64,000 nt of DNA from Chloroflexota bacterium (GTDB lineage Bacteria; Chloroflexota; Limnocylindria; Limnocylindrales; CSP1-4). The notes beneath the pieces are model-generated. The model was not told where the DNA came from. It made no database searches and saw nothing but the letters and a program-made list of their open reading frames with translations. The translations under genes were made by a program, and so were the position numbers. Below, in pieces: positions 8,066 to 17,123 of this stretch (positions within the stretch are counted from its first letter, which is position 1; every line of letters starts with the position of its first letter). Location of the stretch: the NCBI GenBank assembly GCA_016191395.1, contig JACPOS010000009.1, positions 146,123 to 210,122 on the forward strand, read 5' to 3'.

Positions 8066-11000
8066 CTATCCGTCGAATGACGTAATCGGCGTCGTTCGCG
8101 TACGTGGATGACCGGCTCGTCGCTCGTCGGTCGGGAGATCCCGGCCCGGTTCCGCCCCCTGCTCGGTGACGTAGCGCGCCAGCGCCGCCCTGGACGCCAG
8201 GCCGAGCCGCTCATACATCCGGTCCAGGTGGGTGCCGACGGTCCTGGGGCTGATGACCAACCGTGCGGCGATCTGGCCGTTGGTCAGTCCTTCTGCGACG
8301 AGCCGGGCGACTTCCAGTTCACGCTGGCTGAGCTGGCCTCCGTCCCGACGGCGAGCCGGCGAACTCGGGCGGACGCCGAGTTCCCGCATGAGCGCTCGGG
8401 CGCGGGCCGCATGCCGTCGAACGCGGAGGCCGTCGAACGTGCTCAGCGCCGCCTGTGCCGCCGAAACCGCTTCGACGGGCTGGTCTTCCCTGATCGTGTG
8501 CGCCCATTCGAGGCGCGTCCGCGCAAGCTCGAACGGGAGATCGAGTACCTCGAATCGCCGGCGCGCTGCCGCCAACTCGGAGGACGCGGCCGCCGCATCA
8601 CCGAGGGCCTGGTGGGCGAGGCCCTCCACCCAGACGGCCAGCGCGGCGGCAAGGGGGTTGTCGCCGTGGCCGTCTTGCGCGATCTCCCGGGCGGTCGCCA
8701 GTGCCCCCACCGCATTCGACGCCGCGACCTGTGCCTCGCCGAGCAAGGCGAGCGTCTGCGGCCGCAGGCCGGTCAGCGCTACGGACGACGACCGCGCCAG
8801 GACCAGGGCGAGTTCCGAAGCACGGACCGGCTGGCCGATCTCGAGGGCCAGCATGGCTTCGGCCAGGCTCGTGATGTTGAAGATGTTGCGGTCGGACAGG
8901 TCGCCTCCACCGTACGCGGAGACGGCCTGCTCGAGGGACGTCTTCGCCTCCTTGACGTCGCCTCGAAGCGTGAGGATGACGGCTCGGACACTGAGCGCGC
9001 CAGCGACCTGCCGCGGAATGCCGAGTCGCCGAGCCAGCGCGAGCGCACCGGCGCTGCCCGAAAGGGCGTCGTCCCATGCCCCCGCCCGGAGGTCCGCGAG
9101 GATGAGCTGCGTTCGCGGATAGAGCTCCAGGGTCGGCGCCCCCAGGCGTCGAGCCAGCTCCATACCGGCCGTGGCATGGCGACGTTGGGCGCGGTGATCG
9201 CCCACGGCATAGGCGGACATGGCCAGCGCGCCATTTGCCCGCTGGGCGAGCAGGAACTCCCCAGCCGCCTCGGCCGCAGCCAGCACGCCGGACAGGCGAT
9301 CCCGTGCATCGGCGTATCGACCGGGCGCGACTTCGAGGAACGCCGCCGCCAGGTCCGCCTCGATCGAGGCACGGGCGGATCCAAGCTGCGTGGCCAGGAT
9401 CTTGAGATCCGCGGCCGCCGCCGCGAACCCGTCCAGATCGCCCAGGCGGCCGGCCACGACAAGCCGGGCGTGCTGGAGATCCGCCACCTCCTGGGAGGGC
9501 TCGCTGCCGGCGAGGGTGGCCAGGCCTGCCGACAGCTGCGATCCGGCGATCTCGAAGTGGCCGCGGTCCCACTCCGCCATCGCCAGGAGTCGATGGACGC
9601 GGCCGACACCGTCCAGGGCGCCAGCCCGCGCATACTCGACATTCGCCTCGGTCCAGACGCTGATCGCGGCGGCGCCTTCGCCGATCCGTTCCCATGCTTC
9701 CCCCAGGCGCTCCAGCAACCAGGGCAGGAGGTCACCGCGCCGGCCGTCGCGGACGATCGCAAGCGCCGCGCCGAAGTGCCCGGCGGCAGCATCGTGGGCA
9801 CCCAGCGCGATGGCTCGCTCCCCTGCGCCGATGGCGACCTCGAGCGCCCGATCCGGGTCGAGGAGCGAACCGGCTCCACGGTAGTGGGGGGCCAGTTCCT
9901 CGAATGCGTCCGGGCGGTCGCGCTCGATCGCCCCCGCGAGGGCGGCGTGGATGCGCCGGCGGTGCGCGTCAGCCATCGAGCGATCGACCACTTCGCCGAT
10001 CATCGGGTGGGTGATCCGGTACGTCACGTCCCGCCCAGTGCCTTCTTCGGCTGCGATCCCGGCAGCGCGCAGGCGGTCCAGCGCTTCGTCGAGGTGCTTG
10101 TCGTCCAGGCCGGCGGTCGCGCGGAGCAGCGGGTCGGAGATCGAATCACCGGCAACCGCGATCGTCTCGAGCACCCGCCGGTCCGATCCGTCGAACCGAT
10201 CGACGCGTCTCAGGATCAGGTCCTGGATCGATGTCGGGGGAGTCACCGCGGACCCCGACCGCATCACCCAGACGCCACCCGCACTCCGGAGCTGGCCGGC
10301 ATCCACGAACGCCTGGAGGAGCAGCCCGACGAACAGGGGCGTGCCGCCGGTTCGCTCCTGGAGCTGCACCAGCAACCCCGGCGGCGCCTCGGCACCGAGC
10401 ATGGCCTCGGCGAGTGTCACGGTCTCCTCGGCTGTGAGCCGCGACACGGCAACCCGCTGGGCAATCTCATTCCGCTCCAGGGACGCGACAAGGGCTTCCA
10501 CGTGGGAGTTTGCCGACGCTTCGTCCGGGCTGTACGCCGCCAGGATCAGGACACGCTGCGCGGCGACGCCACGGGCCAGGTAATGGAGCAGCTCAAGCGA
10601 CGCGGGATCCGCCCACTGGAGGTCGTCGAGAAACAAGAGCACCGGCGACTCGCGCGCCATCCGCTCGCACAACCGGGCCACGGCCTCGAACATCCGGGTC
10701 TTCTCCAGGCCGGCGTCGCCGAGGTGCTCGGATTCGGGCAGCGGCATACCCCCGATCATGCGGCCCAGGTGGGGCAATCCGGCAACCAGCGGCGCCAGGT
10801 GGCGCCGGTCGAGACCTCGCAGATGTGATCCGAACGCATCGACGAGCGGGCCGTACGCGAGTGACCGCTCGAGCGGATAGGCGCGGCCCTGAAGGACGCA
10901 GACGCCCTCGCTCCGCGCTGCGTCCATGACCTCGTGGGCGAGCCGGGACTTCCCCACGCCAGGCTCCCCGAAAAGAAAGACCGTCGCCCCATGGCCGCCA

Positions 11001-11077
11001 ACGGCTTGAGCCATGGCACCCTTCAGGCGAGTCAGTTCTTCCTGGCGGCCGACCAGGGCGGGCTTTCGCAGGCGCAT
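8066..11077 (-). CDS. LuxR-family regulator with AAA ATPase (LAL/MalT type, 1003 aa)
   Basis: Large ATP-dependent transcriptional activator. An N-terminal STAND/AAA ATPase has Walker A FGEPGVGKS (residues 37-45) and Walker B LLFLDDLQWAD (about 147-157). A long alanine/leucine-rich helical region (about 400-900) looks like TPR or ARM repeats. A C-terminal LuxR HTH follows with LSQRELEVARLVAEGL and ISPRTVGTHLDRMYERLGL (about 925-975). In this family the ATPase and repeats receive an inducer and the HTH binds DNA. The gene is alone and transcribed leftward, toward the cupredoxin operon, so that operon is a candidate target. The target is inference; the family is clear. Confidence 0.92.
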   Translation of the reverse strand: MRLRKPALVGRQEELTRLKGAMAQAVGGHGATVFLFGEPGVGKSRLAHEVMDAARSEGVCVLQGRAYPLERSLAYGPLVDAFGSHLRGLDRRHLAPLVAGLPHLGRMIGGMPLPESEHLGDAGLEKTRMFEAVARLCERMARESPVLLFLDDLQWADPASLELLHYLARGVAAQRVLILAAYSPDEASANSHVEALVASLERNEIAQRVAVSRLTAEETVTLAEAMLGAEAPPGLLVQLQERTGGTPLFVGLLLQAFVDAGQLRSAGGVWVMRSGSAVTPPTSIQDLILRRVDRFDGSDRRVLETIAVAGDSISDPLLRATAGLDDKHLDEALDRLRAAGIAAEEGTGRDVTYRITHPMIGEVVDRSMADAHRRRIHAALAGAIERDRPDAFEELAPHYRGAGSLLDPDRALEVAIGAGERAIALGAHDAAAGHFGAALAIVRDGRRGDLLPWLLERLGEAWERIGEGAAAISVWTEANVEYARAGALDGVGRVHRLLAMAEWDRGHFEIAGSQLSAGLATLAGSEPSQEVADLQHARLVVAGRLGDLDGFAAAAADLKILATQLGSARASIEADLAAAFLEVAPGRYADARDRLSGVLAAAEAAGEFLLAQRANGALAMSAYAVGDHRAQRRHATAGMELARRLGAPTLELYPRTQLILADLRAGAWDDALSGSAGALALARRLGIPRQVAGALSVRAVILTLRGDVKEAKTSLEQAVSAYGGGDLSDRNIFNITSLAEAMLALEIGQPVRASELALVLARSSSVALTGLRPQTLALLGEAQVAASNAVGALATAREIAQDGHGDNPLAAALAVWVEGLAHQALGDAAAASSELAAARRRFEVLDLPFELARTRLEWAHTIREDQPVEAVSAAQAALSTFDGLRVRRHAARARALMRELGVRPSSPARRRDGGQLSQRELEVARLVAEGLTNGQIAARLVISPRTVGTHLDRMYERLGLASRAALARYVTEQGAEPGRDLPTDERRAGHPRTRTTPITSFDG

Positions 11078-11253
11078 CTCGATGCCCTCTGGGACGGTGG
11101 GAGCACCAGGCTCTGTCTGCCGCTGACACCGTACCAGAGGAATAATTCCCGCTCAGCACAGCCCCGGCGATGAGGAACACGGACCGTTCGTCGTCGCCCG
11201 TGTCGGGGCTAGGTCCGCCACGGGCACATCATGGCCGCGTCACCCGAGCCTCG

Positions 11254-11259
11254 TACACT
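11254..11259 (+). promoter_or_regulatory. -10-like box TACACT before the ThDP enzyme gene
   Basis: TACACT sits 14 nt before ATG 11274, or 8 nt before an in-frame TTG 11268. It fits the TANNNT pattern seen at several other starts in this window and implies a leaderless or very short-leader transcript. No obvious Shine-Dalgarno sequence is present. Confidence 0.4.
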
Positions 11260-11273
11260 GCGACCCCTTGGCC

Positions 11274-12971
11274 ATGACCACCCGAACCGCGGCGGACCTG
11301 CTCGTCGCCTGCCTGGAGGCGGAGGGCTGCGAGTACGTCTTCTCCGTTCCCGGCGAGGAGACGATGGACATCCTGGAGTCGCTGTCGCACACCGACGCGA
11401 TCCGACACATCACCACGCGCCACGAGCAGGGCGCGGCGTTCATGGCGGACGTCTACGGGCGGCTCACGGGGCGGGCGGCCGTGGCGATGGCAACGCTGGG
11501 GCCCGGCGCGACCAACCTCCTGACCGGCATCGCGGACGCCTACCTCGATCGGGCGCCGGTCGTCGCGATCACCGGCCAGGCGTCGTCGGAGAAGCTCCAC
11601 AAGGAGGCCCACCAGGTCGTCGACGTCGTCGACATGTTCAAGCCCGTCACCAAATGGAATGCCCGGATCGAGCGCGCCGGGGTGATCCCGGAGATCGTGC
11701 GCAAGGCGTTCCGCGTGGCGATGCTCTCGAAACCGGGTCCCACCCATATCGAGCTGCCGGAGAACGTGGCGGGCAGCGCCCTCGACCCTGCCGACCGCAA
11801 CAGGCCGCTCAGGCCCGGCAAGACGTACTTCCCCGAGCCGGCGCACGCCGCGATCAGGCACGCCGCGCGCCTCATCAACCGGGCCCAGCGGCCCATCGTC
11901 CTGGCGGGCAACGGCGTCCTGCGACGTACCGCGTCGGGCCAGCTGCGCGCGTTCGCGAAGGGCCTGCACGTACCGGTCGCGGCCACGTTCATGGGCAAGG
12001 GTGCCATCGACGATCGCTCGCACCTGTCGCTGATGGCGGTGGGGCTCCAGGCGCGCGATCACGTGCTCACGGGCTTCGACCGCGCCGACCTCGTGATCGC
12101 CGTGGGCTACGACCTGGTGGAGTACGCGCCGGCCCACTGGAATCCGGACGGGTCCAAGCGGATCATCCACATCGATACCCAGCCCGCCGAGGTCGATGCC
12201 GACTACCAGCCCGAGGTGGAGCTCATCGGGGACATCGGCGGGGCGCTGGAGGAGCTGCTCGCCGCCACGCTGCCCGGTGGCGTGGGCGGACGGAGCGCGG
12301 GCCAGCGTCACGAATCGCGCGAGACGCTGGTGCACTCGGACCTGCGGACCGCGCTCCTCGCCGACCTCCAGGCGGGCGAATCGAGCGACGGCTACCCGAT
12401 CACGCCGCAGCGCGCGATCTTCGACCTCCGCCGCGCCCTGGGCCCGAGCGACATCGTGGTCAGCGACGTCGGCGCGCACAAGGTGTGGATCGCGCGCATG
12501 TACCAGGCGTACGAGCCCAACACCGTGATCATCTCCAACGGCTTCGCGTCGATGGGCATCGCGCTCCCGGGTGCGATCGCGGCGAAGCTCGTCCACCCGG
12601 ACCGGAAGGTCGTCGCCCTGTGCGGCGACGGCGGCTTCCTGATGAATGCGCAGGAGCTGGAGACGGCGAAGCGGATCGGCGCCGGCATCGTCGTCGTGAT
12701 CTGGCGCGACAACGGCTACGGCCTGATCGACTGGAAGCAGCGCAACGCGTTCGGGCGGCCGTTCGGCGTGGAGTTCGACAACCCGGACTTCGTGGCCTTT
12801 GCTGAGTCCTTCGGGATCCCGGGCTTTCGTCCGGCCTCGGCGGACGAGCTCTACCCCACGCTGATGCGCGCCCTGGAGCTGTCCGGCCCATCCGTCATCG
12901 ACGTCCCGATCGACTACGCCGAGAACGTCCGCCTGACCGAACGACTGGGGGCGCTCTCCGGCCTCGTCTGA
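11274..12971 (+). CDS. acetolactate synthase-type ThDP-dependent enzyme (565 aa)
   Basis: Three-domain thiamine-diphosphate enzyme of usual length. The N-terminal PYR domain has the conserved Glu in RHEQGAAFMADVYGRLTG. The central domain covers about residues 185-330. The C-terminal PP domain has the ThDP/Mg motif CGDGGFLMNAQELETAKR ending in RDNGYG. It most resembles catabolic or generic acetolactate synthase large subunits, which condense two pyruvates to acetolactate. No regulatory subunit (ilvN) or ilvC is adjacent, so an AlsS-like or other carboligase role is possible. ATG 11274 is chosen; TTG 11268 is an alternative. It is divergent from the LuxR/AAA regulator, with 196 bp between them. 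Confidence 0.88.
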   Translation: MTTRTAADLLVACLEAEGCEYVFSVPGEETMDILESLSHTDAIRHITTRHEQGAAFMADVYGRLTGRAAVAMATLGPGATNLLTGIADAYLDRAPVVAITGQASSEKLHKEAHQVVDVVDMFKPVTKWNARIERAGVIPEIVRKAFRVAMLSKPGPTHIELPENVAGSALDPADRNRPLRPGKTYFPEPAHAAIRHAARLINRAQRPIVLAGNGVLRRTASGQLRAFAKGLHVPVAATFMGKGAIDDRSHLSLMAVGLQARDHVLTGFDRADLVIAVGYDLVEYAPAHWNPDGSKRIIHIDTQPAEVDADYQPEVELIGDIGGALEELLAATLPGGVGGRSAGQRHESRETLVHSDLRTALLADLQAGESSDGYPITPQRAIFDLRRALGPSDIVVSDVGAHKVWIARMYQAYEPNTVIISNGFASMGIALPGAIAAKLVHPDRKVVALCGDGGFLMNAQELETAKRIGAGIVVVIWRDNGYGLIDWKQRNAFGRPFGVEFDNPDFVAFAESFGIPGFRPASADELYPTLMRALELSGPSVIDVPIDYAENVRLTERLGALSGLV

Positions 12972-12992
12972 TCGCGCGCCGGCCGCCGGAGC

Positions 12993-15437
12993 TCAGTCCT
13001 CGACGCGGCGGCTCGCCTTCAGGAACGTCACCGAACGACGGCGCATCGACGCGAGCGGGCCGCGACCCCCGGTTGGGACCGGCTCGGCCTCCAGGGGCGG
13101 GATGGGGTCCCAGCGGACGGGTTCCGTCCGCAGGTCGGACAGGTCGGCGGTCACCGCGATCGGCACCTCGTCGCGCTGCTCCAGCGCGGCGATGTCCACC
13201 CACGGCAGGTCTCGATCCGGCCCGGGGCGCCCGAGCAGGTAGCCCTGGCCCGCCGTGATCCCGAGGCGGCGTGCGGTCCGGAGCTGGCTCGACGTCTCGA
13301 CGCCCTCCGCGATCGTGGTCGCGCCGAGCCGGTCGGCCATCTCCACGATGGAGCGCAGGACGGAGTGCGTCTTGTCCTCGCCGGCGCGCTGGACCAGGGA
13401 CAGGTCGATCTTCACGACGTCGAACCGGAACTGGCTGAGGAGGCGCAGCCCGGCGTTGCCGGCCCCGACGTCGTCCGCGGCGATCCGGACGCCGGCGTTC
13501 TGGACGCCGAGGAGGGCCCGCCGCAGGCGCTCCGGGTCGCGGATCGCCTCGCGCTCGGTCAGCTCCAGGATCACCCGCCCGGGCGCCATGCCGTGCCGGC
13601 GCAGGATCGACAGGAACGCGGTGAAGCTGAACTCGGCCGATTCCAATGTCCGCGGGGAGACGTTGACGCTCAGGGTCACCGATTCGTCGAGGTCCCGGGC
13701 ACCATGGAGCACGACGTCCAGCGCGGCGCGATCCAGGTCGTGCACGCGCCCGGCGACCTCGGCGGCGTCGAAAAGGGCACCCGCGTGCGCAAACGTGGAC
13801 TGCTTCGGAACGCGAACCAGCCCCTCGTAGCCGATGACGCGACCGCTGGCGAGGTCCACGATCGGCTGGTAGACGGGCCTGAGCGAGCGGCCCTCGATCA
13901 CGGCGGTGATCGCGCTCGACAGCTCCGCGCGCATTCCCTCGTCGACATGGCCGTGGTCCTTCTCGGGGTCGTAGATCGTGACCACCGTTCGACCCGTCCG
14001 CTTGCCCCGGTAGAGCGCCGCGTCCGCCTGCGCGGTGATCTCGAGGCGGGTGGTGCCGAACTCCGGACAGGCCGTCACCCCGGCCGAGAACGAGATCGGG
14101 GCGCGGTACTCGCCGTGCACCCGATCCTCCAGGCCACGGGCGAGCAGCCGGCGGGTCAGGATGATCGCGCCACCCACGTCCGTGTGGGGCAGGAGCAGTG
14201 CGAACTCGTCGCCGCCGACGCGGAACGCGGCGTCGCTGTGGCGGATCGTGGCGCCGATGAGCGAGCCGACCTCGGCCAGGAGCTGGTCGCCGACCGCGTG
14301 ACCGCGGGTGTCGTTGATGCGCTTGAACTCGTCGATGTCGATGAGCACCAGCGAGAAGGACGTGCCATAGCGCCGTGCCCCATCGACCATCCGGGCCACC
14401 GCCTCCTGGAACGCACGGTGGTTGCCAAGGCCGGTGAGGCTGTCGCGCAGGGCGGCTTCGCGCGCACTCTCGTAGAGCTCGCGGAGCCGCGACCGCGATG
14501 CCTCGAGGTTTGCGGCAGGCCGGAGGATCTGCCGCGCCATCCAGATCGTGAAGACGATGAGAAGGAGCAGCATCGCGCCGAGCGCGGCGAGCGCCTGGAT
14601 CGGCAGGGCGACCAGGGGGATCGGCGCGGAGACCACGATCTGCCAGCCCTCGATGCCGGGCAGGTCGATCGTCGCGCGGCCGTCGGAGTCATGGGTGGCC
14701 ATCGTCGCGAGGTCGAACACCTCGCCCGGAAGCGCGCCCGGGTCGAACGGGCCCTCGGACTCCGCGAGCACGGCGCCGGTGGGGTCGGTGATGCGCATGA
14801 CGCGCCCCGCCATGTCGACGTCGGGCGTGGTCGCGGCGAGCAGGGTCGGCACGGACACGGCGCTGACGATCGTCCGTGGCGGCTTGCTGCCCGCGCCGGC
14901 GGTCTCGACGACGAGGAGCCGAAGGCCCGCGTCGCTCTTGACCGAGACCAGGCCGTTGACGATCACGCCCGCGGGCAGCGACTTGAGGTCGAGCGGCGGC
15001 CCGAAGCCGGCGATCATGCCGTCGCCCGTGACCAGGCTGGCACCCACGACCGAGCCATCCACCATCGAGCGATCCGGCCCGGCGACGAGCTCCTCGATGC
15101 GCTGCGAGGCGGCCTCGCGAGCGGCAACGGAGGCGCCTACGGCCGACGCGGCGACGATCGCAGGATCGTTCAGCATCGCCTGGCCGGCCGTCCGGATCCG
15201 GACGATCTCCCGCTGCAGCTGGGCCACCGCGGTCGAGGCCTGGTCGGCGAGTCGCTCGTGGTGGGCGACGCGCGCCTCCTCGGCCACCGCGCGGACGAGC
15301 GGCGATACCGCGGCGATGGGCAGCACCGCCACGGCGATCAGGGTCAGCGCGAGGCGCAGCTTGACCAGCCGGAGGCTGTCGCGGCCGTCCAGGATCGGAT
15401 CGCGTGAGGCGTCGTGATGCTGGGGCTCCGGGTGCAT
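12993..15437 (-). CDS. membrane GGDEF-EAL protein, c-di-GMP turnover (814 aa)
   Basis: Two transmembrane helices (about 25-45 and 275-300) flank a periplasmic sensor region of about 230 residues, probably Cache-like. A GGDEF domain follows with RVGGDEFALLLP near residue 408 and an intact product-inhibition site RHSD five residues before it. The EAL domain (about 520-770) has ELTEREAIRD, VKIDLSLVQ and AEGVETSSQL. The signature reads EGL instead of EAL, but the metal-binding Glu is kept, so both cyclase and phosphodiesterase may work. The C-terminal ~50 residues are low complexity. It converges with the ThDP gene, only 21 bp apart. Role: signal-dependent control of c-di-GMP; the signal is unknown. 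Confidence 0.92.
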   Translation of the reverse strand: MHPEPQHHDASRDPILDGRDSLRLVKLRLALTLIAVAVLPIAAVSPLVRAVAEEARVAHHERLADQASTAVAQLQREIVRIRTAGQAMLNDPAIVAASAVGASVAAREAASQRIEELVAGPDRSMVDGSVVGASLVTGDGMIAGFGPPLDLKSLPAGVIVNGLVSVKSDAGLRLLVVETAGAGSKPPRTIVSAVSVPTLLAATTPDVDMAGRVMRITDPTGAVLAESEGPFDPGALPGEVFDLATMATHDSDGRATIDLPGIEGWQIVVSAPIPLVALPIQALAALGAMLLLLIVFTIWMARQILRPAANLEASRSRLRELYESAREAALRDSLTGLGNHRAFQEAVARMVDGARRYGTSFSLVLIDIDEFKRINDTRGHAVGDQLLAEVGSLIGATIRHSDAAFRVGGDEFALLLPHTDVGGAIILTRRLLARGLEDRVHGEYRAPISFSAGVTACPEFGTTRLEITAQADAALYRGKRTGRTVVTIYDPEKDHGHVDEGMRAELSSAITAVIEGRSLRPVYQPIVDLASGRVIGYEGLVRVPKQSTFAHAGALFDAAEVAGRVHDLDRAALDVVLHGARDLDESVTLSVNVSPRTLESAEFSFTAFLSILRRHGMAPGRVILELTEREAIRDPERLRRALLGVQNAGVRIAADDVGAGNAGLRLLSQFRFDVVKIDLSLVQRAGEDKTHSVLRSIVEMADRLGATTIAEGVETSSQLRTARRLGITAGQGYLLGRPGPDRDLPWVDIAALEQRDEVPIAVTADLSDLRTEPVRWDPIPPLEAEPVPTGGRGPLASMRRRSVTFLKASRRVED

Positions 15438-15582
15438 GCGTCCTCTGAGCGTGGTGGTGGTGCCATCAGGCCCCAGCCGCCCGCCCGGTTCACCTACCCG
15501 TTCGTCCCGCGCTGACCCTGACGCTCGGGTCAGCCGGCTCCGCCGATCGGCGGGGCCCCCGGCGCGCCGCGCTCAACCCGGA

Positions 15583-16314
15583 TCAGCGCCGGATCGTCTG
15601 GCCCGGCTGCAGTGCGTGGACGACGACGTCGCCCAGCGAGCGGTCGGCGAGCTCGTCGAGGAGCTGGCCGGGCGTGCCGGCGAGGATCGGGAAGGTCCCG
15701 TAGTGGATCGGCAGGACCTCGCGAACGCCGAGCAGGTCCACCGCGAGGGCGGCCTCGCGCGGGCCCATCGTGTAGTGCCCGCCGATGGGCAGGATCGCGA
15801 TGTCCGGCCGGTACAGCTCGCCGATGAGCCGCATGTCGCCGAAGACGTTCGTATCGCCGGCGAAGTAGATGCGGCTGCCGTCCTCCAGCTCCACCACGAA
15901 GCCGGCAGGCTCCCCCAGGTACCGCGGCATCCCGGCGTCGTTGTCCCAGTCTCCCGCCGAGTGGTCCGCCGAGGTCATGGTCACGCGCAGCCCGCAGGTC
16001 TCCACGGTGCCGCCCTTGTTCATGCCGATGAGGTCGTCCGGCGCCGCGTAGACGCTGCTCAGCCAGAGGGTCATCTCGTGCATCGCCGGCCAGGCGGGCC
16101 GGGTCCGGCTGGCGATCGGGATCGCGTTGCCCATGTGGTCGGCGTGACCGTGGCTCACGAGCATCAGGTCGCACCGATCGACCGTCTCGGGCGCCCTCGG
16201 GCTGGCGGGATTGGCGAACCATGGGTCGAACAGGACCGTCATGCCGCCGGGCGTCACGAGCTCGACGCATGCGTGGCCGTACCAGGTGATCGCGGTTGCT
16301 CCACCGGAATCCAT
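15583..16314 (-). CDS. MBL-fold metal-dependent hydrolase, UPF0173-like (243 aa)
   Basis: Metallo-beta-lactamase-fold hydrolase. The metal motif HGHADH is at residues 55-60. Further ligand histidines lie in TSADHSAGDWD, in FAGDTNVFGDM and in the C-terminal VLPIHYGTFP. The compact length and the start ITWYGHACVEL match the UPF0173/UlaG-like group, whose physiological substrates are mostly unknown. ATG 16314 is chosen because GGAGG lies 6 nt upstream; the open frame upstream lacks any family similarity. It sits alone, between the GGDEF-EAL gene on the same strand and the divergent M23 peptidase gene. Confidence 0.88.
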   Translation of the reverse strand: MDSGGATAITWYGHACVELVTPGGMTVLFDPWFANPASPRAPETVDRCDLMLVSHGHADHMGNAIPIASRTRPAWPAMHEMTLWLSSVYAAPDDLIGMNKGGTVETCGLRVTMTSADHSAGDWDNDAGMPRYLGEPAGFVVELEDGSRIYFAGDTNVFGDMRLIGELYRPDIAILPIGGHYTMGPREAALAVDLLGVREVLPIHYGTFPILAGTPGQLLDELADRSLGDVVVHALQPGQTIRR

Positions 16315-16579
16315 GGCGCACCTCCGGGAGCAATCGTATCGGCCCGGACGATTGCAGATTCCTGACAGGATCGCCGTCTGCTGCCACAATGCGCGGCGAC
16401 CTCCGATCCTCACCACCCAGGTCCCGCGTCGCTGCGGCGCCGGTGGGGGGTCTCCAAGCAACCCCTGTCGCGGTGACGCGCCGCGTTTAGCTGCGCGCGC
16501 GCCCCGGGATGGGCCATCCGTTCGTTGCCCCTCAGAGATGGGGGCTCCAGGCAGAAAGGAGCTCGGGTAGCGCCTCGGC

Positions 16580-17074
16580 GTGCCCAACAGATCCATGCGC
16601 AAGTCCATCCGCGCACTCGTGGCGGCCGCGGCCGCCACCCTCATCCTGCCGGCAGCGGTCTTCGCTTACTGGCCCGTTGCCAACACCGGCTCGTACGTCA
16701 GCCAGGGCTACAGCAGCCGCCACCGCGCCTACGACATCGCGTCGTACTCCGGCACCCCCGTGGTCCCGGTCCGCTCCGGGCGAGTTGCCTTCGCGGGCTG
16801 GAAGGCCAACTGTGGTGGCTACCAGGTCTACGTGTCGCACGGCAACGGCCTGTACTCGGCCTACTTCCACCTTCGCGCCGAATACGCGTGGAAGGGCGAA
16901 TGGGTCACGGCGCAATCGACCATGCTCGGCCGGGTAGGCCGGACCGGCTGCGCCACGGGGTCGCACCTGCACGTGGAGATCTGGCGCGGCTATCCGTGGG
17001 CCAGTGGTTCGTACCGTGTCAGCCCCTGGTCCTACATCAGCTCCGGCAAGTACCTGCCCTCCCGCTACCGCTGA
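16580..17074 (+). CDS. secreted M23-family peptidase (164 aa)
   Basis: Small LytM/M23-type protein. An N-terminal signal peptide (RKSIRALVAAAAATLILPAA, cleavage near AVFA-YW) leads directly into the catalytic domain. Zinc-site motifs are visible as HRAYDIA (HxxxD) and SHLHVEIW (HxH), with GTPVVPVRSGRVAFAG forming the usual beta strands. It probably cuts peptidoglycan cross-links outside the cell; some small single-domain members act as activators rather than enzymes. The GTG at 16580 gives MPNRSMRK...; ATG 16595 is an equally good start for the signal peptide. AGGAG lies about 18 nt before the GTG, which is far. The leader is GC-rich and potentially structured. Confidence 0.85.
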   Translation: MPNRSMRKSIRALVAAAAATLILPAAVFAYWPVANTGSYVSQGYSSRHRAYDIASYSGTPVVPVRSGRVAFAGWKANCGGYQVYVSHGNGLYSAYFHLRAEYAWKGEWVTAQSTMLGRVGRTGCATGSHLHVEIWRGYPWASGSYRVSPWSYISSGKYLPSRYR

Positions 17075-17110
17075 GCCGGCCCTCTCGGCGGTTCGGCCGG
17101 GGCCCGCGGC

Positions 17111-17116
17111 TACACT
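17111..17116 (+). promoter_or_regulatory. -10-like box TACACT, likely leaderless start
   Basis: TACACT ends 7 nt before GTG 17124. With the usual distance from -10 to the transcription start, the mRNA would begin at or next to the start codon. No Shine-Dalgarno sequence is present. Confidence 0.45.
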
Positions 17117-17123
17117 CGCCGAC

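Noticed and set aside
8108..10828. Long 906-codon open frame on the plus strand opposite the LuxR/AAA regulator
   Set aside because: Its protein is rich in Arg/Gly/Pro with no domain, while the minus strand has clear Walker and HTH motifs. It is a high-GC antisense shadow.
13365..15407. 680-codon open frame opposite the GGDEF-EAL gene
   Set aside because: No recognisable motif; the GGDEF, I-site and EAL-domain motifs are all on the minus strand.
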